A DNA stretch of 64,000 nt from Cellulomonas sp. URHD0024. GTDB lineage: Bacteria > Actinomycetota > Actinomycetes > Actinomycetales > Cellulomonadaceae. A program made the translations under genes and the position numbers. Below the pieces are notes generated by a model. The model did no database searches. It worked only from the letters and a program-made list of their open reading frames with translations, and had not been told where the DNA came from. Location: contig NZ_AUEW01000001.1 of the NCBI RefSeq assembly GCF_000426185.1, positions 930,001 through 994,000 on the forward strand, given 5' to 3'. Shown here piece after piece: positions 1-7,741 of the stretch (positions within the stretch are counted from its first letter, which is position 1; every line of letters starts with the position of its first letter).

Positions 1-1252
1 GCACGAGCGGGGCCGCCGGCTCCGGGGCAGCGGGCTGCGCATCCGGCGCCGCGGGCTGCGCGTCCGCGGCCGGGGTCTGGTCAGCGCCGTCCTGGACGTC
101 GGCGGCCGGGTTCGAGGCGTCGAACTTCGCCACCGCCCGCACCTGGCCGTCGAGCTCGATGACCCCGGCCTTCTCGGTGCTGCGCTCGTTGTAGAACACG
201 AACCCGTCGTGGCTGAACAGGTCGAACGACGAACCCGGGGCCACCACCGCGTCGGTCACGGCCAGCACCTTGTGCTCGTCGGGACGCACGACGACGACGC
301 GACCGGTCGTGTAGTCGGGGACGAAGACCGTGCCGTCGACCTCCACCGGTGGGCCGAGCCGTGATCCCGGCACCGCGACGTCGGCGACGGTGCCACGGCA
401 CGTGCCCTTGTCCAGGTCGGACGTGCGCAGGACCCCGGTGCGCCCGGACACCGCGTACAGCTTGTGCGTGGAGGCGGCCGCGGCGACCTGGATGGTGTCG
501 TCGCTGGGATCGATGTCCACGCACGCCGACGCCCGCGAGAGCCGCCCCGTGCGGGTGTTCACGAGCTCGGCGCGACGCGACGCGAGGTCGACGACCACCG
601 GGGTCCCGTCGGAGACGAGCAGCTGACCCGACCCGGCGTCGGATGCGGCAGGGTCGGTCACGCCGACCACGCCGTGGGCTGCCCGCAGGAGGTCTCCGGA
701 GCGCGCGTCGAGCATCCAGAGCGCGCCGGACCGGTCGACCACGGGCGAACCCGGGGACGGGACGGCGGAGAGCGACGAGACCGACCCGCGCAAGCGGAGC
801 GACCGAGGATCCGCCTCGACCATCAGCCCCCGTCCACGGTCGAACGCGTAGAGCGCGTCCGAGGACGTGACGGCGTCGAGCGACGCCTTCGTCCCGGACA
901 GCAGATCGACCGGCGCGCTCTGCTCCCAGGTCGCCGCGTCGACACGGACCACGCCGCCGGTCGTGCGGTCGAGCGCGTACCCCGCTGCCCCGCCCTGGAC
1001 GGCCACGATGTCGTGACCCGGCGCCGCGACCGCCACGCGCACCGTGATCTCACCGGACGCACCGTCGAGGAGCGCGAGCTGTCCCGGGCCCGAGGACGCG
1101 AGCCAGATCGACCCTGAGCCCGACGCCAGCGCCCGCTCCGGGTAGCCGGACGGACTCGCGAACGACGCGGCCGCGCCGGCCACGCCCGCGCACGCGAGCA
1201 GCGCGACGACGGTCCGACCCCGTGCACCGCCGATCCTGCGAAGCTTCGCCAT
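1..1252 (-). CDS. Membrane-anchored secreted beta-propeller protein (3' part beyond window)
   Basis: The visible 417 codons begin at an ATG preceded by GGGAGGGG about 6 nt upstream. The protein opens with a basic stretch and one hydrophobic segment (about residues 10-30, signal anchor), then roughly 330 residues of short repeats of the type 'SIWLASSGPGQLALLD' and 'ALYAFDRGRG', as in beta-propeller proteins. Two cysteines ('SACVD', 'GTCRG') could pair outside the cell. The last visible 40 residues are a Pro/Ala/Gln/Asp-rich linker running off the left edge. The order (anchor, propeller, cysteine pair, linker) is the same as in the N-terminus of the 2020-residue Ig/Fn3 protein at 56595-62657, so I infer a paralogue that continues into Ig or Fn3 modules. 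It lies 50 bp downstream of a NarL-type regulator on the same strand. No enzymatic motif is visible. Confidence 0.75.
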   Translation of the reverse strand, partial: MAKLRRIGGARGRTVVALLACAGVAGAAASFASPSGYPERALASGSGSIWLASSGPGQLALLDGASGEITVRVAVAAPGHDIVAVQGGAAGYALDRTTGGVVRVDAATWEQSAPVDLLSGTKASLDAVTSSDALYAFDRGRGLMVEADPRSLRLRGSVSSLSAVPSPGSPVVDRSGALWMLDARSGDLLRAAHGVVGVTDPAASDAGSGQLLVSDGTPVVVDLASRRAELVNTRTGRLSRASACVDIDPSDDTIQVAAAASTHKLYAVSGRTGVLRTSDLDKGTCRGTVADVAVPGSRLGPPVEVDGTVFVPDYTTGRVVVVRPDEHKVLAVTDAVVAPGSSFDLFSHDGFVFYNERSTEKAGVIELDGQVRAVAKFDASNPAADVQDGADQTPAADAQPAAPDAQPAAPEPAAPLV

Positions 1253-1302
1253 GACACGCCCCTCCCGCCGATATGAGGCAGCGGGTCCATGGCAGATACA
1301 CG

Positions 1303-1935
1303 TCAGTCCTCCGCCAGGTGCTCCTTGCCCCAGAGCGCCGCGCTCGTGCGGTCTGACACCCCGAGCTGGCGGAACACGTGCCCCACGTGCACCTTGACCG
1401 TCCGCTCGCTGATCCCGAGCGCACGACCGATCTGCTTGTTCGCCATGCCCTGGCCGAGGAGGCGCAGGACCTGCCGTTCGCGGGCGCTGAGACCGTCCGC
1501 CGGGGACGTGCTTGCAGAGGGCAGCAGGGCACGGGCCACCCGTGGGTCCAACGGCGCGTGGCCCTGGGCCGCAGACCGAACAGCCGCGACGAGGTCGCGC
1601 GGGTCGCAGTCCTTGAGCAGGTAGCCGACGGCCCCGGCCGCGAGCGCATCGGCGACCCGCCGCTGGTCCGAGAACGAGGTGAGCACGACGACGTGGGTCT
1701 CGGGTCGCGCAGCGACGATCCGACGGGTGGCCTCCACACCGTCCAGGACCGGCATCGACAGGTCCATGAGCACGACGTCGGGCTCGAGCTCCGCCACACG
1801 CTCGACCGCCTCGGCACCGTCCGCAGCCTGGCCGACGACGCGCAGGCCCTCGGCACCGTCGACGAGTCCGGCCAGCCCTGAGCGGACCAGGTGGTGGTCG
1901 TCGGCGAGCAGCACCGTCACGTCGTCGTGACTCAT
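1303..1935 (-). CDS. NarL/FixJ-family response regulator
   Basis: A 210-residue two-domain regulator. The receiver domain (residues 1-120) shows the acidic pocket 'LLADDHH', the phosphoacceptor Asp in 'DVVLMDLSMP', the conserved Thr in 'VVVLTSFS' and Lys in 'LLKDCD'. The C-terminal LuxR helix-turn-helix reads 'LSARERQVLRLLGQGMANKQ' followed by 'SERTVKVHVGHVFRQLGV'. I chose the ATG at 1935 because it overlaps the kinase stop codon as ATGA, a sign of translational coupling, although the frame is open further upstream. It is the cognate regulator of the kinase at 1932-3434. Its targets are unknown; the secreted propeller protein directly downstream and the Asp-rich protein upstream are obvious candidates. 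Confidence 0.95.
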   Translation of the reverse strand: MSHDDVTVLLADDHHLVRSGLAGLVDGAEGLRVVGQAADGAEAVERVAELEPDVVLMDLSMPVLDGVEATRRIVAARPETHVVVLTSFSDQRRVADALAAGAVGYLLKDCDPRDLVAAVRSAAQGHAPLDPRVARALLPSASTSPADGLSARERQVLRLLGQGMANKQIGRALGISERTVKVHVGHVFRQLGVSDRTSAALWGKEHLAED

Positions 1936-3434
1936 CGGCCTGCTCCCACCGTCAACCGCCACGCCGTGCCGCATCCCGGCGCGGACCGCACCTTGAGCTC
2001 GGCGCCCTCGGACGAGGCGAGGTCGCGCAGGAGGCGGAGCCCGAAGTGACCCTCCTGCGGCCGGACCAGCGTCTCGTCGACCTCGAACCCCACGCCGTCG
2101 TCCGTGACCTCCAGCACGACATCGGCACCCGTGCGCGTCAGGCTCACGGCGATCTGGTCGGCCCGCGCATGCGTCACGGCGTTGCGCAGCGTCTCCTGGG
2201 CGACCCGGTAGACCAGCCGCTCGCCTGCCGCGTCGAGTCCGTCGGACACGGCAGCGTCGGAGCTGGCCGACACCGCAGCGTCGGGCCCGGCGGGAAGGGC
2301 AGCGTCGGAGCTGGCCGACACCGCAGCGTCGGACAGCGCAAGGTCGATCGCGGCACCGCGAGCGGCCAACCCGCCGACGAGGTCGGTCAGCGCGGCGTCG
2401 AGCCCGGACGTCTGCAGGCTCGCCGGATAGATGTCGACCAAGAGGGAGCGCAGTCCCTGGATGCTCGCACGGACGGTACCGGCGGCCTCACGCAGCGGCT
2501 GGGCAAGCTCGGGTGCGCTCGAACGCTCGGCACGCTCGGCCGCGCCCGCGAGTGCGAACGACGAGGCGACGAGCTCCTGGACCACGCCGTCGTGGAGCGT
2601 CGCGGCGATGCGGCGACGCTCCTCCTCCGACGCCTCGACGGCGTGCTGCAGCAGCACCTCGCGGTTCTGCTGCGCGCGTCGGAGCCGGTCCACGAGCGTC
2701 CAGAGGACCGGGAGCATGAGCACCACGAAGAGCAGCAGGCTCGTCAGGGTGACGCCCGAGAAGCCGCGCCACAGCGCCGTCGACCGCTCGGTGACGACGT
2801 CGTACCTGCTGTACGTCTCGAACAGCAGGGGCGTGCCGTCCGGGGTCCACACCGGTCGGTAGGCCTCCAGCAGCTTGCCCTGCCCGCGCTCGTACACGTT
2901 CTCCGGCCGGCTGAGGTCGCTGACCTCGGCTTCGGTGGTCGGGTCCGCGAGCACGGCGGACTCGTCGACACCGAGCGGGAAGACCCGCCCGACCAGACGG
3001 TCGTCGTCGGAGTAGACGATCCGCCCGTCGGCGTCCCAGACCTTGACCCGGACCACCTCGTCGCCGAGCACGTTGGTCCGCACGGCCTCGTCGAGCGCGG
3101 CCACCGCGGCCGGGTCCGACGTCACGATGCCGTCCTGGAGCGTGGGCTGCACGACGGCGTCGGCGACGAGATCCGTGCGACGGGCCGCGCCGTTGACCGA
3201 CTCCTGCTCGGCGATCCGCCGGCTGGCCGTGAGGCCGAGCACCGCGACGACGACCAGGACGACCCCCGCGGCGGCAGCCAGCTGACCGAACACCCGCCAC
3301 GTCCGTACGGGACGCTGCTCGTGCGCGACGCCGGCGCCGCGGCCGGCGCTCAGGGTGGTCCAGGGGACCTCGAGTGGCACGTGGCTCACCCTATGCGGCC
3401 CCCTGTCCGCCGCTTCGTCAGTCGTCGCTGCCAT
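1932..3434 (-). CDS. NarL-type sensor histidine kinase with extracellular sensor domain
   Basis: Up to 500 residues. A transmembrane helix (about 50-72) and a second one (about 225-250) enclose an extracytoplasmic domain of about 150 residues that resembles a single-cache sensor ('VRVKVWDADGRIVYSDDDRL'). The HisKA_3 dimerisation helix contains 'RRRIAATLHDGVVQELVAS' with the phosphoacceptor His, and the HATPase ends with 'VTDDGVGF' and 'GHFGLRLLRDL'. Between these two domains lies a low-complexity insert with a duplicated 'SASSDAA' segment (see repeat at 2250-2332). The start is uncertain: the ATG at 3434 overlaps the previous gene by 17 nt, while a GTG at 3389 has AGGGGG about 10 nt upstream and removes 15 residues. 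It couples to the regulator at 1303-1935 through an ATGA overlap. The signal sensed is not deducible. Confidence 0.92.
   Translation of the reverse strand: MAATTDEAADRGPHRVSHVPLEVPWTTLSAGRGAGVAHEQRPVRTWRVFGQLAAAAGVVLVVVAVLGLTASRRIAEQESVNGAARRTDLVADAVVQPTLQDGIVTSDPAAVAALDEAVRTNVLGDEVVRVKVWDADGRIVYSDDDRLVGRVFPLGVDESAVLADPTTEAEVSDLSRPENVYERGQGKLLEAYRPVWTPDGTPLLFETYSRYDVVTERSTALWRGFSGVTLTSLLLFVVLMLPVLWTLVDRLRRAQQNREVLLQHAVEASEEERRRIAATLHDGVVQELVASSFALAGAAERAERSSAPELAQPLREAAGTVRASIQGLRSLLVDIYPASLQTSGLDAALTDLVGGLAARGAAIDLALSDAAVSASSDAALPAGPDAAVSASSDAAVSDGLDAAGERLVYRVAQETLRNAVTHARADQIAVSLTRTGADVVLEVTDDGVGFEVDETLVRPQEGHFGLRLLRDLASSEGAELKVRSAPGCGTAWRLTVGAGR
2250..2332. repeat. 35-bp direct repeat inside histidine kinase gene
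   Basis: A 35-bp sequence at 2250-2284 recurs exactly at 2298-2332, offset by 48 bp (16 codons), so the reading frame is kept. It encodes the Ser/Ala/Asp-rich insert between the HisKA_3 and ATPase domains of the kinase. Confidence 0.85.
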
Positions 3435-3957
3435 GCCCGCCGTGGTCGTCTCCTGCGTCGTGGGTCGAGCCGTCGTCCGACCCGTCGTTCACCGTGTCGT
3501 CGGACGCGTCGTGGCTGGCGTCGTCGGAGGCGTCGTGCTGCGCGTCGTCGGAGGCGTCGTCGGAGGCGTCGTCGGAGGCGTCGTCGGAGGCGTCGTCGTC
3601 GCTGACGTCGGGTGCGCTGCTCGGGGCGCTGCTCTCGGCACGGTCGTCTCCGACCTCGCCACGGTCGTCGCGGTCGACCAGGCCACCGTGGTCGTCCGCG
3701 CCGGCCGCGGGCACTGGTGCGGGCACGCTCGTCGCTCCGGGTGCCGCGCTCGCCGACGCCGTCGGGCTCTGCTGGTCGTCGCCGATCTCGGTGGTCGCGC
3801 CACTGCCGCTGCCGTCGTGGTCGTCGACGAGCACCGCCTGAGCCGGTGGCGCGACGGGCACCGACGGGCTGAGGCTGCTGTTGCCCGCGAGCCCGACGGC
3901 GGCGGGCACGACGGCGACGACACCGGCAGCGGTGAGCAAGAGGATGCGCTTCAACAT
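3418..3957 (-). CDS. Small secreted Asp/Ser-rich repeat protein
   Basis: A 179-residue protein with a clear signal peptide ('MLKRILLLTAAGVVAVVPAA' then 'VGLAG'). The mature part is extremely acidic: an Ala/Pro-rich middle and a C-terminal third built from tandem 'SDDA' units with occasional His ('DDAQHDASDDASHDA'). The DNA of this part is a 12-bp tandem repeat (unit gtcgtcggaggc on the plus strand, about 3548-3600) and will vary in copy number. No known catalytic motif is visible. Such acidic repeats can bind divalent cations or simply act as a spacer; neither can be decided here. It is the first gene of a minus-strand run that continues with the sensor kinase, its regulator and the propeller protein, and its 3' end overlaps the longest kinase reading frame. 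Confidence 0.8.
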   Translation of the reverse strand: MLKRILLLTAAGVVAVVPAAVGLAGNSSLSPSVPVAPPAQAVLVDDHDGSGSGATTEIGDDQQSPTASASAAPGATSVPAPVPAAGADDHGGLVDRDDRGEVGDDRAESSAPSSAPDVSDDDASDDASDDASDDASDDAQHDASDDASHDASDDTVNDGSDDGSTHDAGDDHGGHGSDD

Positions 3958-4029
3958 GTCGATCTCCCTGGGTGGTGGGCTGGCTACACCTTTCTCCCGC
4001 CTCGCAGGTCTGCGGCGCCATCGAACCTT

Positions 4030-4041
4030 GGTACTAGTACC
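4030..4041. promoter_or_regulatory. 12-bp perfect palindrome in divergent intergenic region
   Basis: GGTACTAGTACC is a perfect palindrome located between the divergent Asp-rich protein gene (start 3957) and the COG4705-like gene (start 4119). Its position fits an operator or dyad for a homodimeric regulator, but no partner protein can be assigned. Confidence 0.35.
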
Positions 4042-4118
4042 GCGTGCGTCCGGAACAGCTCCCGCCGGGACCCACCGCTCTCAGGCAATCTGAAGGGTGC
4101 GTTCGCGACGATCCGCCC

Positions 4119-4895
4119 GTGACGACGAACGAACCCACCCTCATCCGTACCGTTGCACCGTCCCGCGTGCCCGAAGTGGCCGCGATCTTCTGGGTCACCA
4201 AGGCTCTGACCACGGCGATGGGTGAGGCGGCTTCCGACTTCCTGGTCCGCGCGATGGCGCCGGAGATCGCCGTGCTGCTCGGCGCCGTGGCGTTCACCGT
4301 CGCGCTCGTCATCCAGCTGCGAGCCGGTCGCTACGTCGTCTGGCGCTACTGGTTCGCGGTGGCGATGGTCGGCGTCTTCGGCACCATGGCGGCCGACGTC
4401 GTGCACGTCGGACTCGGGATCCCGTACGCGGTCTCCACCGTCGCGTTCGCGATCGCACTGGCCGCCGTGTTCGGGGCGTGGCGGTCCAGCGAGAAGACCC
4501 TGTCGATCCACAGCATCCACACGCGACGACGCGAGCTCTTCTACTGGGCGGCAGTGATGGCGACGTTCGCGCTCGGCACCGCCGCGGGCGACCTGGTCGC
4601 GGTGACTCTCCACCTCGGCTACCTCGCAGCGGCTCTCGTGTTCAGCGCGCTCCTGCTCGTCCCGGCGATCGGGTACCGGTGGTTCGGGATGAACGCGGTG
4701 CTCGCGTTCTGGGCCGCGTACGTCCTCACCCGACCCGTCGGTGCGTCGTTCGCCGACTGGCTCGGACAGCCGCCGGTCCGCGGCGGCCTCGGGATCGGCT
4801 CCGGCCGGGTCGCGCTGGTCTTGAGCCTGGCGATCGGCGCCCTGGTGGTCCGGATGACCCTCACCCAGCGCGAGGACCGTCGACCGTTAGCGTGA
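4119..4895 (+). CDS. COG4705-like multi-spanning membrane protein, copy 1
   Basis: About 258 residues with 7-8 hydrophobic segments and no signal peptide. Hallmarks shared with the copy at 6703-7554 are 'FWVTKALTTAMGEAASDFL', 'KTLSIHSIHTRRRELFYWAA', 'FALGTAAGDL' and 'FWAAYVLTRPVGASFADWL'. These match what I know as the uncharacterised membrane-anchored proteins of COG4705; no biochemical role is established. The frame is open upstream to 4044, but homology with the second copy starts near the GTG at 4119, which I chose. The stop codon overlaps the GTG of the following sensor kinase (GTGA), so the two are probably translated together, hinting that the membrane protein and kinase work as a unit. 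Confidence 0.8.
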   Translation: MTTNEPTLIRTVAPSRVPEVAAIFWVTKALTTAMGEAASDFLVRAMAPEIAVLLGAVAFTVALVIQLRAGRYVVWRYWFAVAMVGVFGTMAADVVHVGLGIPYAVSTVAFAIALAAVFGAWRSSEKTLSIHSIHTRRRELFYWAAVMATFALGTAAGDLVAVTLHLGYLAAALVFSALLLVPAIGYRWFGMNAVLAFWAAYVLTRPVGASFADWLGQPPVRGGLGIGSGRVALVLSLAIGALVVRMTLTQREDRRPLA

Positions 4896-6001
4896 CCCGC
4901 ATGAGGCAGGTGGCCCGCAGCGTCCGCGCACGGTCGGCGTTCGCCGCCATGGGTGCCGTCGCGATCGCCCTCGTCGTGGCGTCGCTCGGTCTGCTCGTCG
5001 TGCTGCACCGCTCGCTCGAGGCCCACGAGGCGGCTGTGCCGATCGCGTCCGACGCGGTCCAGGACGCCGCCCAGGCGATGCTCGTCGGCGTCCCGCTCCT
5101 CGTCCTCGTCGTCGGCGCCATCACCTACCTGCTCACGGGCCGTGCCCTGCGTCCGGTCGAGGAGATGCGGGCGCGCACGGCGCAGATCGGTGCGGCCGAC
5201 CTGAGCACCCGCGTCGACGTGCCGACGACCGCCGACGAGATCGCCCGGCTGGCGGTGACCCTGAACGGCATGCTCGACCGGTTGCACGACGCGCACCAGG
5301 CTCAGGTCCGCTTCGTCGCCGATGCCAGCCACGAGCTGCGCAGTCCGTTGGCCGCCGCGCGCGCCGAGCTCGACGTGGCGGCTCGGGACCCGGCGCACGC
5401 CGACTGGGTCGCCACCACCTCGGTCCTTCGCGCGTCCAACGAGAGGATGCAGCGCCTCGTCGACGACCTGCTGGTGCTGACGAGGACCGAGGAGCACGCA
5501 CCCGGACGGGACCGCGACGTCGACCTCGACGAGGTGGTCGAGCGGATCGGCTTCGGGCTGCGTCCGCGGCGTGGCGTCGTGGTCGACGTGGTCACCGAGC
5601 CGGTGCGGGTCCCAGGCGACCCCGAGGAGCTGTCACGGGTGGTGCAGAACCTGGCCGACAACGCGGTCCGGCACGCGCAGCGCCGGGTCCGGCTCACGGT
5701 CACCGCAGACCCCGGAACTCCCGGTGCAGGCACTCAGGGCGCGCATGCTCCGTGCGCACGCATCGAGGTTGCCGACGACGGCAGCGGCATCGCGGTGACG
5801 GACCGCGATCTCGTCTTCGACCGCTTCGTGCGACTCGACGAGGGCCGCGCCCGGTCGGCGGGCGGTTCGGGGCTCGGGCTCGCCATCGTGCGCGGGATCG
5901 TCGGTTCGCACGGCGGGAGCGTGCGGGTCGGCGAGTCGGACCTGGGGGGAGCCTCGTTCGTCGTGCGGCTGCCTCAGGCCTCGTCGTCGACGGCTCGGTA
6001 G
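4892..6001 (+). CDS. HAMP-containing sensor histidine kinase (OmpR-class partner)
   Basis: About 369 residues. Two membrane helices (about residues 18-38 and 70-92) enclose only about 30 extracytoplasmic residues, so it probably senses through the membrane or through a partner. A HAMP linker follows, then the HisKA box 'FVADASHELRSPLAAARAEL', N-box 'VVQNLADNAVRHA', G1 'EVADDGSGI', F-box 'FDRFVRLDEG' and G2 'GGSGLGLAIVRGIV'. Start is either the GTG at 4892 (overlapping the upstream stop) or the ATG at 4901. It follows the COG4705-like protein in the same transcript. The 3' end overlaps the 3' end of the convergent response regulator by 28 nt, an unusual arrangement for a cognate pair. Confidence 0.93.
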   Translation: MTRMRQVARSVRARSAFAAMGAVAIALVVASLGLLVVLHRSLEAHEAAVPIASDAVQDAAQAMLVGVPLLVLVVGAITYLLTGRALRPVEEMRARTAQIGAADLSTRVDVPTTADEIARLAVTLNGMLDRLHDAHQAQVRFVADASHELRSPLAAARAELDVAARDPAHADWVATTSVLRASNERMQRLVDDLLVLTRTEEHAPGRDRDVDLDEVVERIGFGLRPRRGVVVDVVTEPVRVPGDPEELSRVVQNLADNAVRHAQRRVRLTVTADPGTPGAGTQGAHAPCARIEVADDGSGIAVTDRDLVFDRFVRLDEGRARSAGGSGLGLAIVRGIVGSHGGSVRVGESDLGGASFVVRLPQASSSTAR

Positions 6002-6651
6002 CCCATCCCCCGGACCGTGACGATCGAGGTGCGCCCGAAGGGGGCGTCCACCTTGCGCCGCAGATAGCTGATGTAGACCTCGACGACGTTCGGATCTCCC
6101 TCGTACGCGGAGTCCCAGACGTTGGCGAGGATCTCGCTCTTGGTCACCACGTCGCCGTTGCGCCGCATCAGGAGCTCGAGGACGCCGTACTCGCGCGGGG
6201 TCAGAGCGATCTGTTCGCCCTGGCGGGTGACCCGCCGGCGCGCGGGCTCGAGGCGAAGATCGCCGACGGACAGGACCACCGGGCGCTCAGGAGCCCCGCG
6301 GCGCACGAGCGCCCGGAGCCGGGCGAGCAGGACGTCGAACGAGAACGGCTTGGCCAGGAAGTCGTCGGCGCCTCCGTCGAAGGCGCCGACCTGCACCGCG
6401 TCGCCCTCGCGGGCCGTCAGCACGAGTACCGGCGTCCAGACCCCGCGCTCGCGAAGACCGAGCAGGACGTCTCTGCCGCTCATCCGAGGCAGCATCAGGT
6501 CGAGGACGATCGCGTCGTACGCGGTCTCGGTGGCGGCCCAGAGCCCGTCCACTCCGTCGCGCATGACGTCGACAGCGATCCCCTCGCCCGCGAGCCCCCG
6601 GCGGATCGCCTCCGCGATGTCGTGCTCGTCCTCGACGATCAGCACCTTCAC
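5974..6651 (-). CDS. OmpR/PhoB-family response regulator
   Basis: A 225-residue regulator. Receiver domain residues 1-115 include 'VLIVEDEHD', the phosphoacceptor Asp in 'AIVLDLMLPRMSG', the switch Thr in 'LVLTAREG' and Lys in 'FLAKPFSFD'. The winged-helix output domain shows 'LTPREYGVLELLMRRNGDVV', 'VVEVYISYLRRKVD' and 'TVRGMGYRA'. It is convergent with the kinase at 4892-6001 (28-nt overlap of the 3' ends) and divergent from the second COG4705-like gene, 51 bp away. It is therefore well placed to regulate that gene and itself from the 6652-6702 gap. I infer it is the partner of the neighbouring kinase. Confidence 0.95.
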   Translation of the reverse strand: MKVLIVEDEHDIAEAIRRGLAGEGIAVDVMRDGVDGLWAATETAYDAIVLDLMLPRMSGRDVLLGLRERGVWTPVLVLTAREGDAVQVGAFDGGADDFLAKPFSFDVLLARLRALVRRGAPERPVVLSVGDLRLEPARRRVTRQGEQIALTPREYGVLELLMRRNGDVVTKSEILANVWDSAYEGDPNVVEVYISYLRRKVDAPFGRTSIVTVRGMGYRAVDDEA

Positions 6652-6702
6652 TGGCCACGCCCTTCAGGGGATCCTCAGCATCGGACCGCGAGCCTACGTC
6701 CC

Positions 6703-7554
6703 ATGACATCGAACACCTCCGCCACGGACGTACGCCGCCTGCTGAACAAGGTCCCCGAGATCACGGTGTCCTTCTGGGTGATCAAGGTGCTGGCCACGAC
6801 CGTCGGGGAGACGTTCGCCGACTACCTGACCGAGACGCTCGGCATGACGCTGACGGCTGCGACGCTGATCGTCGGGGCACTGCTCGTGATCACGCTCGTC
6901 GCGCAGTTCCGCGCTCCTCGCTACGTCGCCCCGGCCTACTGGCTCGCCGTCGTCCTGATCAGCGTCGTCGGGACCCTGATCACCGACAACCTCGTCGAGA
7001 GCTATGGCGTCCCCCTCTGGATGACCACAGCGGTGTTCGCGATCGCCCTCGGCCTCACGTTCGCGGTCTGGTACCGGACGGAGCACACGCTCTCGATCCA
7101 CTCGATCACCAGCACCCGGCGCGAGGCGTTCTACTGGTTGGCCATCCTCTTCACGTTCGCGCTCGGCACCGCTGCCGGCGACCTGCTCGCCGAGAAGCTC
7201 GGTCTCGGGTACTTCGCGTCCGCGGTGATCTTCGCGGCCGCCATCGGAGTCGTGGCCCTGGCCCACTACCGGTTCCACCTCGGCGCTGTCCTGTCCTTCT
7301 GGATCGCCTACGTCCTGACCCGACCGCTGGGCGCCTCGATCGGAGACCTGCTCTCGCAGCCCAGGGCGGACGGCGGCCTCGGGCTGGGTACGACGACGAC
7401 GAGCCTCATCTTCCTGGCGACGATCGCCGTGATCGTCGTCTACCTCACGCTCACCAAGCGCGACGTCGAGACCGCCGCGCCCGACGGGCTCGACGAGCTG
7501 GACGAGCTGGACGAGCTGGACGAGCTCGACGAGTTCGACCAGCTCGACGCATGA
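6703..7554 (+). CDS. COG4705-like multi-spanning membrane protein, copy 2
   Basis: 283 residues, paralogous to the protein at 4119-4895 over its whole length ('FWVIKVLATTVGETFADYL', 'HTLSIHSITSTRREAFYWLA', 'FALGTAAGDLLAEKLGLGYF', 'FWIAYVLTRPLGASIGDLL'). It has 7-8 predicted membrane spans. It differs by an acidic C-terminal tail made of a 'DEL' tripeptide repeated several times, encoded by a 9-bp tandem repeat at about 7488-7540. The ATG at 6703 is the first start after the divergent response regulator. Function unknown; genomic position suggests control by the adjacent OmpR-type regulator. Confidence 0.82.
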   Translation: MTSNTSATDVRRLLNKVPEITVSFWVIKVLATTVGETFADYLTETLGMTLTAATLIVGALLVITLVAQFRAPRYVAPAYWLAVVLISVVGTLITDNLVESYGVPLWMTTAVFAIALGLTFAVWYRTEHTLSIHSITSTRREAFYWLAILFTFALGTAAGDLLAEKLGLGYFASAVIFAAAIGVVALAHYRFHLGAVLSFWIAYVLTRPLGASIGDLLSQPRADGGLGLGTTTTSLIFLATIAVIVVYLTLTKRDVETAAPDGLDELDELDELDELDEFDQLDA

Positions 7555-7741
7555 CCGTGGTGCTCCGGTCGTCTCGACGCCCGGAGCGGCGACACGCACC
7601 GTCCCACGCGGGAGTCGTTGGGCCGAACGGGTGAATGCGAGTCGTGTGCACAGGAGTGCTGGTCGCTTCGACCGGGTTTGACCCCGAACGTCCGCGCGAC
7701 CTAGGTCCCACGCGCACGGGCGCGGTTCCTACACTTCGCCG
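7555..7741. promoter_or_regulatory. Intergenic region with leaderless-type promoter for the 7742 gene
   Basis: The hexamer TACACT at 7730-7735 lies exactly 6 nt before the ATG at 7742, and no Shine-Dalgarno sequence precedes that ATG. This is the spacing expected for a leaderless actinobacterial transcript. No good -35 hexamer is visible 17 nt upstream. The rest of the gap shows no feature I recognise. Confidence 0.5.
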
